64,000 nucleotides of DNA from contig CAVYXK010000015.1 of the NCBI GenBank assembly GCA_963772445.1, positions 372,001-436,000 of the forward strand, in the 5' to 3' direction. The position numbers were made by a program, and so were the translations under genes. The notes beneath the pieces are model-generated. The model worked only from the letters and a program-made list of their open reading frames with translations. It was not told the origin of the DNA and did not search any database. Position 1 is the first letter of the stretch; each line of letters starts with the position of its first letter. Source of the stretch: CAVYXK01 sp963772445. Lineage in GTDB: Bacteria; Pseudomonadota; Alphaproteobacteria; Acetobacterales; Acetobacteraceae. Positions 45,858 to 55,971 of the stretch are shown in pieces.

Positions 45858-47918
45858 CTAGTCGCCCGCAATGCGGATCGGCCCGACCTCCACCCGAGTA
45901 TCGTTGAAGCAGGCGCCCTCGGCCAGATCGGCGCGCATCCGCGCCGACACCAAGGCCGAAATCGTCTGTCCGGTGCGGCTGGTGGCCAGCCATGCGCCTT
46001 TCTCGCAAGCGACCACGCCCGGGCGCACCGCATCGGTGACGGCAAGCGGCAGGATGACCTCGCCGAGCTGGTTCCAAATGCGCACCTCAATGCCGGAGCG
46101 CAGCCCCCTGCGCGCCGCATCGTGGGGGTGCATCCGTAGCACCGGCGGCGCGGCTGACGGCGCGAGGCCGCCGAGCGTCGAGGAAATGCGCTTATCCGAC
46201 GCCGGCGAGATCAACATCAGCGGAAGCTCCGACGGACCGTTCCGCCATGACGGCAATAGGGCCGCCTCGCCCCAACGAGCCGCGAGTGACTCGGATTTTA
46301 GCTCGATCCGGCCGGAGGGGGTCGCGGGAAACACGTTCTCGAACAGCACCAGGTCCCTCCCGTCCGGTCCTTTCATCTGCAACGCCTGAGTCGTCGGAAC
46401 GCGGCTTGGCTGGATGCCACCCAGGCGCGGATCGGCAGCATCGATGGCATCGTCCATCAGCTCGGCATCGGTCGCCGCGAAGCAGGGGTCGTCGAAGCCG
46501 AACCGGGCGGCGAGGCGGCGGAAGATTTCGGTGTTCGGCAGCGACTCGCCGACCGGGGGGATGACCGGCTCGGCGCGCTGCAGCCAGTGATGACCATAGG
46601 ACGGATACAGGTCGTCGCACTCGAAATGGCTCGCCGCCGGCAGCACCACGTCGCAGTGCGCCATGCTCTCGGTCATCGCCAGCTCGATGCCGACGGCAAA
46701 CACGTCCTCGCGCGCCAGCCCGCGCCGCATCAAGTTCTGGTCGGGGTGCACGACGATCGGGTTGTGGTTGTAGATGAACACCGCACGCAGCGGCGGGTCC
46801 ATGTCGTCGAGCGCGAGATGCCGGCCGACATCGATCAGGTTGATGGTGCGTGTGCCCTCCGGTATCAGGTCCGGCCGCTGCAGCCGCGCGACGGTCTTGG
46901 GGAACGCATTGCTGGCGCCGAGCACGATGCCACTGCCCCGCCCGAGCTTGCCGAGCAGCGCCGGCAACGCGATCGAGGCGCGGATGCCGCTGCCGCCGTT
47001 GCGCCCGCGCTCCAGCCCGTTGCCAGGTGTCAGCACCAGCCTCTCGGCCTCCGCCAGCCAGCGCGCGAAAGTCAGGATCTGCTCCTCCGCCAGCCCGCAC
47101 GCCTCGGCCGCCCGGGCTGCCGGCCAGGCGCGTGCCAGCGCCATGAAGTCGTCGGCGCCGAGTACGTGGCGCGCGATGAAGCCGTGATCGAACGCACCCG
47201 CCCGCTCGAGTTCGGTGGCCAGCGCGAAGGCCAGCAGCACATCGGTGCCCGGCCGCAGCGCGAGATGCAGGTCCGCCTGCTCGGCGATCTTGGTGCGCAG
47301 CGGATCGACAACCACCAGCCGGCCGCCCTTGCGCATCGCCCGGCGCGCGCCGCTCACCACGTGCAGGTTGGTGACCGTTGCGTTGTTGCCCCAGATGACG
47401 TTCAGGTCCGCCTGCTCGGCAAACTCGGGCGGGCAGCCCGGCACCGCGCCATAGGTGCCGGCCCAGGCCTCGGTGCGCACGCCGCCGCACAGGCCGCGCC
47501 GATAGAGCTGGGTGGCGCCCAGCCGATTGAAGAACCGCATCGACATGCTGTCGCCGGCGAGGAAGCCGTGCGGGCCGGCGTAGTTGAGCGGCATCACCGC
47601 TTGCGCACCGAAGTCGCGGATCGTCTGCGAGACGCGCCGGTGCACCTCGTCCAGCGCCGCGTCCCATGAGATGCGCTCGAACTGCCCGGAGCCCTTCGGA
47701 CCGGTGCGGCGCAGCGGATGCAGCAACCGTTGCGGCCCGTGCACGAAGCCAGTCATCTCCTGCGCTACTTTGTTGCAGATGACGCCATCGGTGTACGGCG
47801 CCGCGCTCGAGCCGCGGACCTTGACGATGCGCTGATCCTCCACCGTGACGCTGAGGCTGCAGGTATCGGGACAATCGAAGGTGCAGACGCTGGGGCGTTC
47901 GTCGAGTGACACGATCAT
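45858..47918 (-). CDS. Molybdopterin-dependent oxidoreductase with [4Fe-4S] cluster
   Basis: A 686-aa protein of the DMSO reductase superfamily. The Mo4Fe4S domain has Cys12, 16, 20 and 48 (VCTFDCPDTC, VICNKV). It then has GGVRTEAWAGTYGAVPG, VIWGNNATVTNLHVVS and VIYNHN-like FIYNHNPIVVHPD pterin-binding segments. The C-terminal dinucleotide-binding domain has LRMHPHDAARRGL. There is no Tat signal, so it is probably cytoplasmic. It resembles proteins annotated as formate dehydrogenase-like or biotin-sulfoxide-reductase-like; the substrate is uncertain. No partner subunit is adjacent. It is divergent from the MFS gene at 48095. Confidence 0.92.
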   Translation of the reverse strand: MIVSLDERPSVCTFDCPDTCSLSVTVEDQRIVKVRGSSAAPYTDGVICNKVAQEMTGFVHGPQRLLHPLRRTGPKGSGQFERISWDAALDEVHRRVSQTIRDFGAQAVMPLNYAGPHGFLAGDSMSMRFFNRLGATQLYRRGLCGGVRTEAWAGTYGAVPGCPPEFAEQADLNVIWGNNATVTNLHVVSGARRAMRKGGRLVVVDPLRTKIAEQADLHLALRPGTDVLLAFALATELERAGAFDHGFIARHVLGADDFMALARAWPAARAAEACGLAEEQILTFARWLAEAERLVLTPGNGLERGRNGGSGIRASIALPALLGKLGRGSGIVLGASNAFPKTVARLQRPDLIPEGTRTINLIDVGRHLALDDMDPPLRAVFIYNHNPIVVHPDQNLMRRGLAREDVFAVGIELAMTESMAHCDVVLPAASHFECDDLYPSYGHHWLQRAEPVIPPVGESLPNTEIFRRLAARFGFDDPCFAATDAELMDDAIDAADPRLGGIQPSRVPTTQALQMKGPDGRDLVLFENVFPATPSGRIELKSESLAARWGEAALLPSWRNGPSELPLMLISPASDKRISSTLGGLAPSAAPPVLRMHPHDAARRGLRSGIEVRIWNQLGEVILPLAVTDAVRPGVVACEKGAWLATSRTGQTISALVSARMRADLAEGACFNDTRVEVGPIRIAGD

Positions 47919-48094
47919 CCTCCTGGCCCCTGCCGAGAGGGGGCCGTTGCGGTCACCCGCACCTTATCGCAGGCCGGGGTTTGCCGCCAGAGTCGGGCTC
48001 ATGCTTCGGTCCCGACCGAAGCATTCCTGTGCATCATCCCACCGCGACGGGCATTAGTTCGCTAGGCACTCACCAGTCCCGAAAGGCTGTCCGC

Positions 48095-49312
48095 ATGTCG
48101 ATGCGCCTTCAGCGCGTGCAAGCCAGCCGCCGGTCATCAGCGTACCGGCTGCTGGGCTATGCGGTACTGATGCTGTTCGTCGGCACTACCATCCCCACGC
48201 CGCTCTATCGCGTCTATCAGACGGACCTGCACTTCTCCTCCGGCGTCCTGACGCTGCTTTTCTCGGTCTATGTGTTCACGCTGCTGCCGCTGCTGTTGGT
48301 GCTGGGGCGCATCTCCGACCGTATTGGCCGGCGTCCGCCACTGCTGGCCGGGTTTACCGCTGCTGCCGGCGCATCCGCATTGTTCGCGATGGGCGGTGGG
48401 CTGGCGTCGCTGTTCGTCGCGCGCATTTTGCAGGGTGTTGCCACTGGCCTGATCGCCGGTACCGCCACCGCCACACTGGCCGAGTTGCAACCGGTGGGCG
48501 ACATCGGCAAAGCCGCTTATCTGGCGTCGTTTGCGAATGTCGGCGGGGCGGCGATTGGCCCGGCGTTCGCCGGGGTGCTCGCGCAGTACGCGCCGTGGCC
48601 GCTCGTGCTTCCCTACCTCGCCCATTTGCTGCTCATGCTCCCGATCATCGGGCTCGCGGCGATGCCGGAGACCGTTACCGCGCGTCGGCCATTCATGCTC
48701 GAGCTCCGCCACCCGGAGGTGCCTCGTGCGATCCGACCGGAGTTCTGGTTGGCGGCCGCAGTGTCGTTCACCGTCTGGGCGGCGACGGCGCTCTATCTGA
48801 CGTTGGCGCCGAGTTATGTCGCCAGCCTGCTCGGCGTGACCAACCTGGCGACCGGCGGCGGAGTCGTCTGTCTGATGCTCGGCGCCTCTGCCTTGGCGCA
48901 GACCGTGCTGCGCCGGCTGTCGGCGCGCGCCGGCATGGCAGCGGGGCTTGGCGCACTGATACCGGGGCTTGGCGGTGTCGTGCTGGCGGCGCCATTGCAC
49001 TCGGTCCTGCTGCTGTTTGCCGCGACCCTGGTCGTCGGCCTCGGGCAGGGACTGGCGTTCGTGGGCAGCCTCACTCTGCTCAACCGGATCGCGCCGAGGC
49101 AGCAGCGCGGCGATGTTACGGCTGCCTTCTACGTCGTCACTTATGTCGGCGTGGCGTTGCCGGTGATCGGGGTTGGGTTCGGCGCGCAGGTGGTCGGCTT
49201 GTTCCTGGCGGTAGCGGTGTTCGCTGCGTTGGTCGGGGCCTGCGCATTCGGTCTGGCTTTGGTGACGGTGCGCGAGATGGTGCGGGGCAATGGGCGTCGC
49301 GGTGAAAAATGA
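48095..49312 (+). CDS. MFS transporter
   Basis: A 405-aa, 12-TM major facilitator protein. Helix 1 is LLGYAVLMLFVGTTIPTPLY, the loop 2-3 motif is GRISDRIGRRP, then FVARILQGVATGLIAGTATA. The C-terminal half ends LLLFAATLVVGLGQGLAFVG, GAQVVGLFLAVAVFAALVGA. ATG 48095 was chosen because the longer frame upstream overlaps the oxidoreductase start region and is not hydrophobic. Its last 105 residues have a close paralogous fragment at 55650-55971. Substrate unknown. Confidence 0.9.
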   Translation: MSMRLQRVQASRRSSAYRLLGYAVLMLFVGTTIPTPLYRVYQTDLHFSSGVLTLLFSVYVFTLLPLLLVLGRISDRIGRRPPLLAGFTAAAGASALFAMGGGLASLFVARILQGVATGLIAGTATATLAELQPVGDIGKAAYLASFANVGGAAIGPAFAGVLAQYAPWPLVLPYLAHLLLMLPIIGLAAMPETVTARRPFMLELRHPEVPRAIRPEFWLAAAVSFTVWAATALYLTLAPSYVASLLGVTNLATGGGVVCLMLGASALAQTVLRRLSARAGMAAGLGALIPGLGGVVLAAPLHSVLLLFAATLVVGLGQGLAFVGSLTLLNRIAPRQQRGDVTAAFYVVTYVGVALPVIGVGFGAQVVGLFLAVAVFAALVGACAFGLALVTVREMVRGNGRRGEK

Positions 49313-49429
49313 TGGCCGACACGCGATGCTCTCCGACGCACTCGCAGGCCGGGCAGTCGGCGCGTCGGCATGCCTTGTGCAACGCCGGTGGCAGCATACT
49401 AACCTTGGGGTCCGTCAGCGAGGGCGACA

Positions 49430-50647
49430 GTGCGGCTGATTGGGGTTGACTTCGGCACCAGCAACAGTGTGGTCACCGTGCTCAATGAGGGTGGGACTAC
49501 GCTGTCGCGCACGGTACTCTGCTTCTGGCTGGAGCCATTCGGCGCCAGCCAGCGGTTTCGCTATGCGGCGGGCTCAGAGGCGATCCAAGCCTATCTCGAG
49601 GATCCTCTCGCCAGTCGGCTGATTCTCTCGATGAAGACGTTCCTGGCGCAACGAAGCTTTGAAAGCACACGCATCTTCGGACGCATCCATACCCTTGAGC
49701 AATTGGTGGCGATGTTCCTGCGCAAACTCCTGCCGGAGGTCGGCGACGGAGCCGCTATCGTGGCTGGACGTCCAGTGCGGTTCGCCGGCGAGAGCGCGGA
49801 TGATGCGCTCGGCGAGAAGCGGTTGCGAGCCGCCTATGCCGCGGCGTCGCTCCCTGTCCTCAACGTCGTGCTCGAGCCCGAAGCGGCCGGATGGCGCTTC
49901 GTGCGCGGGCTTTCTGAACCCGCGACGGTGCTGATCGGCGATTTTGGCGGTGGCACGAGTGACTTCTCGGTGTTGCGCTTTACGCCCGATCGGGGCATCG
50001 CGGCGCTGGGGCACGCCGGGGTTGGAATCGCCGGCGATGTGTTCGATTATCGCATCATCGATCACGTGATCTCGCCGCGGCTTGGCAAGGGCGACATGTA
50101 CACGATAATGGGCAAGGAGCTTCCGGTCCCGCCCGAATATTTCTCGAGCTTCGCGCGCTGGCATCGGCTCTCCATGATGCGTACGCCACGCATGCTGCGC
50201 GACATCAGTTCGGTGGCGCGCACAGCCGCGCATCCCGAACGGCTTCAGGCGCTGGTCCGGTTGATAGAGGGCGAGCACGGCTACCGGCTCTACGAAGCCG
50301 TGGCAGCGGCAAAGATGGCGCTCTCACATGAAGAACGAACCGTCTTGCGCTTCCGCGAGGCAGGTTTCGTGATCGAGACGCCGATCAGCCGCATCGAATT
50401 CGAGAATTGGATCGCCGAGGATCTGAGTCAGCTCGCAGGAGCAGTCGATGCGGCGCTCAAAGCCGCCGGAGTTACCGCCAATGATATTGATCGTGTGTTT
50501 CTTACGGGGGGCACTTCCTTCGTACCGGCGGTTCGGGCGCTCTTTTTGCGCCGCTTCGGACCGGAGCGCATCTCCGCGGGGGGCGAGTTCGTGTCCGTCT
50601 CGGAGGGACTTGCGTTGATCGGGCGCGACCGGATTAGGGCGGGCTGA
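49430..50647 (+). CDS. Hsp70-like protein (YegD type)
   Basis: A 405-aa protein comprising only the actin-like ATPase domain of the Hsp70 family. It has GVDFGTSNSVV near residue 5 (phosphate 1), a FGGGTSDFSVLRF segment near 170 (phosphate 2) and LTGGTSFVPAVRALF near 360 (adenosine). No peptide-binding domain follows, as in YegD. GTG start at 49430. It may be a chaperone-like ATPase of unknown target. It stands alone, 117 bp after the MFS gene. Confidence 0.9.
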   Translation: MRLIGVDFGTSNSVVTVLNEGGTTLSRTVLCFWLEPFGASQRFRYAAGSEAIQAYLEDPLASRLILSMKTFLAQRSFESTRIFGRIHTLEQLVAMFLRKLLPEVGDGAAIVAGRPVRFAGESADDALGEKRLRAAYAAASLPVLNVVLEPEAAGWRFVRGLSEPATVLIGDFGGGTSDFSVLRFTPDRGIAALGHAGVGIAGDVFDYRIIDHVISPRLGKGDMYTIMGKELPVPPEYFSSFARWHRLSMMRTPRMLRDISSVARTAAHPERLQALVRLIEGEHGYRLYEAVAAAKMALSHEERTVLRFREAGFVIETPISRIEFENWIAEDLSQLAGAVDAALKAAGVTANDIDRVFLTGGTSFVPAVRALFLRRFGPERISAGGEFVSVSEGLALIGRDRIRAG

Positions 50648-50985
50648 GGTGCCTCGCCTCTCGGCGATCTTTCGGGCGCGGATCAGCGTACCATTGCCGG
50701 AATGGGAATGTCTTATCCGGGATTGTCGGCGCTTCAAACTGATTGTGTTGCATTCTTAAAGGCGAATACGCCGCGGAAACGCAGCTTGATGGCGTGCTGG
50801 CCTCGATCCACAAATCGCTTCAACTCGTATGTCCCCGAGTTCCAGGCTGCCGGGCTGGCGATGGTCCGCGCCCAGGGTAGCATTTTCGGTTGGGTCGCAC
50901 CGTCGGCCGCGCTGATCGGCGCGTTGGCCGCCGCCGGCCTCGTCACCCAAACAGAGCTGAATCCAAATTCCCGCTGAACAAAGCC
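50648..50985. other. Gene-poor region with possible remnant
   Basis: The plus-strand ORF 50702-50977 contains VPEFQAAGLAMVRAQGSIFG, while a neighbouring frame has GEYAAETQLDGVLASIHKSL. The two could be halves of one decayed small protein. Not supported further. Confidence 0.35.
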
Positions 50986-52590
50986 TCAGCGGTTCTTGTG
51001 AATGTAATCTTCGAGCGCGGCCCACTCTTTCGGAGTGACGACCTGGCACTCGATCAGATGCGGCCCCTTGGCGCCGAGCGCAGCCTCGAACTGTCGATGA
51101 AACTCCTCGGCCGTTCCCGCCCGCGTCGCCGGCACGCCGAGGCCCGTCGAGATACTCACCCAGTTGAGCGTCGGATTGTTGAGATGGAGCATCGCATTCA
51201 TCCCGGCGTTGAGCTCCTTTTCGCGAACCCGCGCCATCTCGAGGCCTAGAATGGCGTAAGCGTCATTCTTGAGAATGACGATGACGATGTCGGTCTTCTC
51301 TCGCGCCATCGACCACAATGCCTGGACGGTGTACATGCCACTGCCGTCCGCCTGGAGATGAACAACCTTGCGGTCGGGGCAGGCGATCGCCGCGCCGAGA
51401 GCCAGGGGCAGACCGCCCCCGATAGCCCCCCCGTTGACGGGGGCGAGATAGTCATGCGCGCGAGCGCCCTTCGTCGCCGCGAAGATCGGCGGGCCATTGG
51501 TCGCCCCTTCGTCGACGAGAATGGCGTTGTCGGGCATCAACATGCAGAGCGATTGCCCGATGGCTTCGGCTGTCAGGTCTCCGCTTGGCGCCGCGGCCTC
51601 GGTGCGAGGCTGACCGGGCGCCGCCGCGTCGGCCGCGCCTGACGCTTCGGCAAGCGACCTTAGTGCCTCCGACAAATCCTGCTCGACCGAAGCCATCACG
51701 AAGAGGTCGCACCCCGGCGGGCTCTTCATGGTTGGCTTGTTCTTATATGCAAATGTCGCGACCGGTAACAGAGCGCCGACAAAAATCAGCTGCTCAAAGG
51801 GTAGCAGAAACTTGAGGCAGATTTCGAATTCGTAGGGGATCGGGTCCACGGGCGGATGCCCTTCGCCGCGCGAAAGGTGATACGAAGGAAATATTTCCGA
51901 TAGGAGCGCAGCGCCGGTTTTGGCGGCGATGCGTCCGGCGATGTTCAGCGCCTCTCCGTGCAGGGCGAGGTTACCCAGCACCAGACCGGTTTTCTTGCCG
52001 TTCTTCAGCATCGTCGCGGCTCGCGCGATCGCCTCCGCGGCGGGCATCGGCCGCGGCGGCGAAGCGGGAACGATCGGCGGCGGATTGGCATCTTCCCAGT
52101 GCCAGTTGGTCGGCGCCACGATGGTGCAGATCTTGCCCGTTTTCGCGAGCGCCGCCGCCTCCGCGCCCAGCTCGCCAAGGTTCGAGGCGCTGCGCGCCTC
52201 CTGCACCCAGTGCGACACCACGCGGGCGAGATCCGTTATGTGGCCATTGATCAGCTCGTGCTCCGGATTATTGGGCTGATGATAGGAAGCATTCGCGCCG
52301 ACGACATTGACGATCGGCGTATTGGCCCGGCCCGCGTTGTGGAGCATCGCGATGCCATTGCCGAAGCCGCTGCCAACATGCAGGAGCGTGAAGGCCGGCG
52401 CGCCAGTCATGCGCGCATAGCCGTCCGCGGCGCCTGTGACGACATCCTCCTGAAGGCAGAGGACGGGACGCACCTTGTCGGTCATCCCGATTTCATAGAC
52501 GAGCTGCATCTCCGACGTGCCGGGATTGGCAAAGCATGTCGTGATGCCCGCATCCGCCAGCGCCTTAAATAAAGATTGCGCCCCGTTCAT
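50986..52590 (-). CDS. ThDP-dependent enzyme (acetolactate synthase / benzoylformate decarboxylase type)
   Basis: A 534-aa protein with three ThDP-enzyme domains. The PYR domain has the cofactor-activating Glu48 (CLQEDVVTGAADGYARM). The central domain has GLVLGNLALHGEALNIAGRI. The PP domain has the GDG-like motif QADGSGMYTVQALWSMARE with the metal-binding Asn in ILKNDAYAILGLEMAR. No regulatory (IlvH) subunit is nearby and residues match the family annotated as acetolactate-synthase-like or 2-oxoacid decarboxylase-like. The aldehyde dehydrogenase gene upstream on the same strand would suit a decarboxylase-dehydrogenase pathway. The two are separated by a cydA remnant. Confidence 0.88.
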   Translation of the reverse strand: MNGAQSLFKALADAGITTCFANPGTSEMQLVYEIGMTDKVRPVLCLQEDVVTGAADGYARMTGAPAFTLLHVGSGFGNGIAMLHNAGRANTPIVNVVGANASYHQPNNPEHELINGHITDLARVVSHWVQEARSASNLGELGAEAAALAKTGKICTIVAPTNWHWEDANPPPIVPASPPRPMPAAEAIARAATMLKNGKKTGLVLGNLALHGEALNIAGRIAAKTGAALLSEIFPSYHLSRGEGHPPVDPIPYEFEICLKFLLPFEQLIFVGALLPVATFAYKNKPTMKSPPGCDLFVMASVEQDLSEALRSLAEASGAADAAAPGQPRTEAAAPSGDLTAEAIGQSLCMLMPDNAILVDEGATNGPPIFAATKGARAHDYLAPVNGGAIGGGLPLALGAAIACPDRKVVHLQADGSGMYTVQALWSMAREKTDIVIVILKNDAYAILGLEMARVREKELNAGMNAMLHLNNPTLNWVSISTGLGVPATRAGTAEEFHRQFEAALGAKGPHLIECQVVTPKEWAALEDYIHKNR

Positions 52591-52617
52591 TGATTTCTCC
52601 CTCGACTGACGTTTGAG

Positions 52618-52806
52618 TTAGGTGACACACAGGCCGTCGACCGCCAGCTTGCGAAACAGATGCGGGGAGCCCGTTGCGCCATCTGGGGCCGAATCCCCTC
52701 GAGGGTCGCCAGCCATGCGGCGAGCCCGATGTTGAAGGCAGGAAAGATGATGTGGAAACTGATGACGAAGGTGCATGCGGGAGAGCAGTACCAGGTCGAG
52801 GTCCAT
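52618..52806 (-). pseudogene. Cytochrome bd oxidase subunit I (cydA) N-terminal remnant
   Basis: One frame starts MDLDLVLLSRMH; the next frame continues FVISFHIIFPAFNIGLAAWL and ATLEGIRP, and the first frame resumes with LFRKLAVDGLC. These fit the first helix of CydA (V.LARMQFAF...FHI.FPAF.IGLA.WLA.LE). About 60 codons remain, with two frame changes. No cydB is present. Confidence 0.65.
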
Positions 52807-52864
52807 CTCCGTCTCCAGTCACGGTCGGAACGACAGCCTGAATTATCGTTCGGAGTTCGCTTAC

Positions 52865-54250
52865 CTAAGGCATCAGTTTGCCTTCGATTTTGCGCTCGAA
52901 CATGTGCTTCGAATAGGGAGGATAACGCACGCCGGGGTCGATGCTCGCGCTGTGATAGAGTACGCCGCGGGCGTTGGTGAACGCCTCGAAGCCCCACTTG
53001 CCGTGATACTTGCCCATCCCCGAATTGCCGACGCCGCCAAAGGGAAGTTCCTGGATCAGGGGGTGGAGCGCGCAATCGTTAACCACTGCGTCGCCCGATC
53101 GGGTCGCCTCGAGGATGCGTTCAGCGACGCCGGCGTCCTCGGCGAAGACATAAAGTCCGAGCGGACTGGGCCGGCTGTTGACCCACTGTATGACTGCTCC
53201 GACCGAGGAAATCTCGAGCACCGGCAGAATGGGGCCGAACACTTCCTCCCGCATGATCGGCGAATCCACCGAGACGTCCACCAGCACGGTCGGCGCGATA
53301 TAGCGCTCCGCCGCGTCGCTCTGTCCGCCGATGATCGCCTTGCCGCTCTTCATCAGTCCCACGAGCCGCTCGAAGTTCCTAGCGTTGATCACCCGCCCAT
53401 AGTCTGGACTGGATTTCGGGTCGTCGCCAAAGAACTCGCGGATCGTTTCTCCGAGTTGTCGCAGGAACGCATCCTTCACCTCGGGCCAAACGAGCACATG
53501 GTCGGGAGTGGTGCAGATGTGCCCCGAGTTGAGGTAGCGCCCATAGGCGATGCGGTTCGCCGCCGACTTCAGGTTCGCCGAAGAATGCACGATCGTGGGG
53601 TTTTTGCCGCCCAACTCTAACACGCAAGGCGTCAGATTTTTGGCCGCGGCCTGATGGACGATCTTGCCGATTGGGGGGCTGCCGGTGAAGAAGATGAAAT
53701 CCCACTTTTCCTCGAGAAGGGCGGTGGTTTCAGGCACGGCGCCTTCTACGACCGCTACGGTGCGCGGATCGAAGTACTTGGGCGTCAATTTGGCCGCCGC
53801 CGCCGAGCAGGCTGCCGCAATCTCGGAAGGCTTCAGCACAGCGGTGTTGCCGGCGGCCAACGCCGCAGCAAGCGGATGAAACAACAGCATGAACGGCTCG
53901 TTCCAGGCCCCGATGATCAGCGCGACGCCGAATGGATCGCGCCGCACCCGAACATGGCCGGGTTGGAGCACAAGGGGTGTATGAACGCGTTCGGGCGTCA
54001 ACCACGCCTCCAGATGCCTTAACGCGTGGTCCGCTTCCTTTTCGCTTGACGCCACGTCCATGAGGTCGGCGTCGAAGACATTGCGGCGCAGGTCTTTCCA
54101 GAGCGCATCACACAACTCGTCGTGATTCTCGGTGAACATCGCCTTGAGCGCTTCGAGCTGCGACTTGCGCCACGAAACCGGACGAGTAGCGCCGGATAGG
54201 AAGTACTCGCGCTGCCCGGCGACGAGAGCGGAGTAATCGGGGTTGGGCAT
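52865..54250 (-). CDS. Aldehyde dehydrogenase
   Basis: A 461-aa class 3-like aldehyde dehydrogenase from ATG 54250. The NAD site has IIGAWNEPFMLLFHPLAAAL and FFTGSPPIGK. Catalytic Glu212 is in LELGGKNP and Cys246 in SGHICTTPD. The C-terminal part has EEVFGPILPVLE and GGVGNSGMGKYHGKWGFEAF, typical of coniferyl/long-chain aldehyde dehydrogenases. ATG 54256 is possible, but AGGAC sits better eight bases before 54250. It lies just inside the left end of an IS1380 element, which may have separated it from its promoter. Confidence 0.93.
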   Translation of the reverse strand: MPNPDYSALVAGQREYFLSGATRPVSWRKSQLEALKAMFTENHDELCDALWKDLRRNVFDADLMDVASSEKEADHALRHLEAWLTPERVHTPLVLQPGHVRVRRDPFGVALIIGAWNEPFMLLFHPLAAALAAGNTAVLKPSEIAAACSAAAAKLTPKYFDPRTVAVVEGAVPETTALLEEKWDFIFFTGSPPIGKIVHQAAAKNLTPCVLELGGKNPTIVHSSANLKSAANRIAYGRYLNSGHICTTPDHVLVWPEVKDAFLRQLGETIREFFGDDPKSSPDYGRVINARNFERLVGLMKSGKAIIGGQSDAAERYIAPTVLVDVSVDSPIMREEVFGPILPVLEISSVGAVIQWVNSRPSPLGLYVFAEDAGVAERILEATRSGDAVVNDCALHPLIQELPFGGVGNSGMGKYHGKWGFEAFTNARGVLYHSASIDPGVRYPPYSKHMFERKIEGKLMP

Positions 54251-54266
54251 CGTCATGTCCTTTCGT

Positions 54267-55612
54267 CTAGGATTCCCCGGATAGGCGTTGATTTCGCACC
54301 TTCGTAACTGACCGTAGTCCCCGCACAAGCCTCTTCACAATGATTTTGTCGGTCACGGCCCGGCGACCTCTCTGCTGCGGTGGGGCGATGGCGCAAATGG
54401 CGGGGCTTCCGATCCACAGCCCCGGATTTGGGCGCGCGTCTCCAACCAATGGACGCGCCGGCCAGCCGAGACGATGATCCTCAACATCGGGCCGGTGACG
54501 ATGGACGGAGCGCGGCGATCGCACGCAGAATGTCCCGGAACAGAGCGCGCGGCACCGCCACCTCCGCCATCTGGAAACCACCGAGCGGCCGTGGCAGAGA
54601 ATCTTGGCGCCGATCTTCACCAACCTGTCGCGCAGCGTCGTCAGCGACCACTGCTTCACCGCCTCGGGCAGCGTCAGCGTGCGTAGGAAGTTGGCCAGGT
54701 TGTAGGCCAATGCGTGCAATTGCTGCCGCACGGCATTCGCCTTGAAGCTGTGGCAGGATAGCCTGGTCCAGGTGACGGCGTTCTTGCCCTCCTTGATGTG
54801 CTGCTCCGCCGTGCCGCGATGGTTGTAGAACATCACCACCCTCTCGGCCGGGCGTGTCATGTTGGTCACGACGAAGCCGACGCGCGGATAAAGCTCGCCG
54901 GGATGCCATTCGACCTTCGCCACGACGCGGCGCGGCTTGTTCCATGATCCGGCTTGGTAGCGGAAGCTGGCGCAATAGCGGCGCACTTCATGCGGTGGGC
55001 GGCCCGCCGGACGCTTCAGCAGCCAGCCGATGCGCTCCTGCAACACCGAATTGGCGGGCAGCCGAATGGTGTATTTGTAGCCTTCCACCTCCACGATCCA
55101 CGCACCGGACAGATCGGTCAATGCCGCGAGGTTAGCTTCGCCGGTCAGCCATTCGGTCTCGAAGCGACCCATCTGGCTGGTCGAGGCGGCGGCTCGGTCG
55201 AGGCCCTGCCGATCAACCACGGCGCGCATCGCCGGATCGTGCGCCGGACGATCGGCGTCGTTGACATCCTCGTAGCCAGCTAACCGACCGAACACCGACT
55301 GGCGAAACAATCCGGTCAACAGGTGACGGGTGTTCTTGCCGCGCCGGCACTCCGACAACGCCGCGCCAGCCAGATCGGTCAACCCGAGCGCGTCGTCCAG
55401 TTCCCGGAAGGCGAGCAGGCCAGCATCGGAGGTGATGCGGCTGCCATGGAATTCCAGCTTCAAGCGGCGGTCGAAATCGACCCGCAGAGTGCCGTCATTC
55501 GATTCACCCGCTCGGTGTTCCACGAACCTACCGCCATGCCAATCTCAATGCATTGATATTCATGGCAGATTCGGCCGTACAAACAGAATGTCGTTCATCC
55601 GGGAAATCCGGG
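54267..55612 (-). mobile_element. IS1380-family element, internally deleted
   Basis: The left terminus has GGATTCCCCGGAT and the right the complement of GGATTTCCCGGAT, one mismatch. About 1.35 kb lies between them, shorter than the roughly 1.7 kb usual for the family. No clear 4-bp target duplication remains. The element separates the aldehyde dehydrogenase from a fragment of an MFS gene, so a flank was probably deleted. Confidence 0.75.
54481..55523 (-). pseudogene. IS1380-family transposase, deleted and frameshifted
   Basis: The N-terminal part (RLKLEFHGSRITSDAGLLAF, ELDDALGLTDLAG) and the late part (EGYKYTIRLPANSVLQERIG, ERVVMFYNHRGTAEQHIKEG) are in one frame. They are joined directly after LSGAWIVEV, so about 100 residues including the DMDS catalytic motif are gone. 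After HGRSVV the frame is lost; the true C terminus (FQMAEVAVPRALFRDILRAI) appears in the next frame ending at 54481. Confidence 0.85.
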
Positions 55613-55649
55613 CTTATACCGTCGGCCTAAGCGATTGGCTCGGTGTCGT

Positions 55650-55971
55650 GATGGCGGCGCCGCTGCACTCGGTCCTGCTGCTGTTCGCCGCCACGCTCGT
55701 CGTCGGCCTCGGACAGGGACTGGCATTTGTGGGCAGCCTCACTCTCCTCAACGGCATTGCGCCGGAACAGCAGCGGGGCGATGTCACTGCGGTCTTCTAC
55801 GTCGTTACCCATGTCGACGTGGCGTTGCCGGCGATCGGCGTGGGGTTCGGCGCGCAGGTGGTCGGGTTGTTCGTGGCAGTGGCGGTGTTTGCGGCGCTGG
55901 TCGGGGCCGGCGCCGTCGGGCTGGCCATCGCGACGATACGTCAGATGGTGCGGGGCAGTGACGCGCGATGA
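55650..55971 (+). pseudogene. MFS transporter C-terminal fragment, paralogue of the 48-49 kb gene
   Basis: It reads MAAPLHSVLLLFAATLVVGL then GQGLAFVGSLTLLNGIAPEQ and ends VGLAIATIRQMVRGSD. It aligns residue for residue with the last 105 amino acids of the MFS protein at 48095-49312, with about one change in eight. The first 300 residues are missing, replaced on the left by the IS1380 end. Confidence 0.88.

Noticed and set aside
46192..47874. 560-aa second frame within the oxidoreductase gene
   Set aside because: It is an alternative frame on the same strand, Arg/Ala/Gly-rich, with the real frame showing the Fe-S Cys set and pterin motifs.
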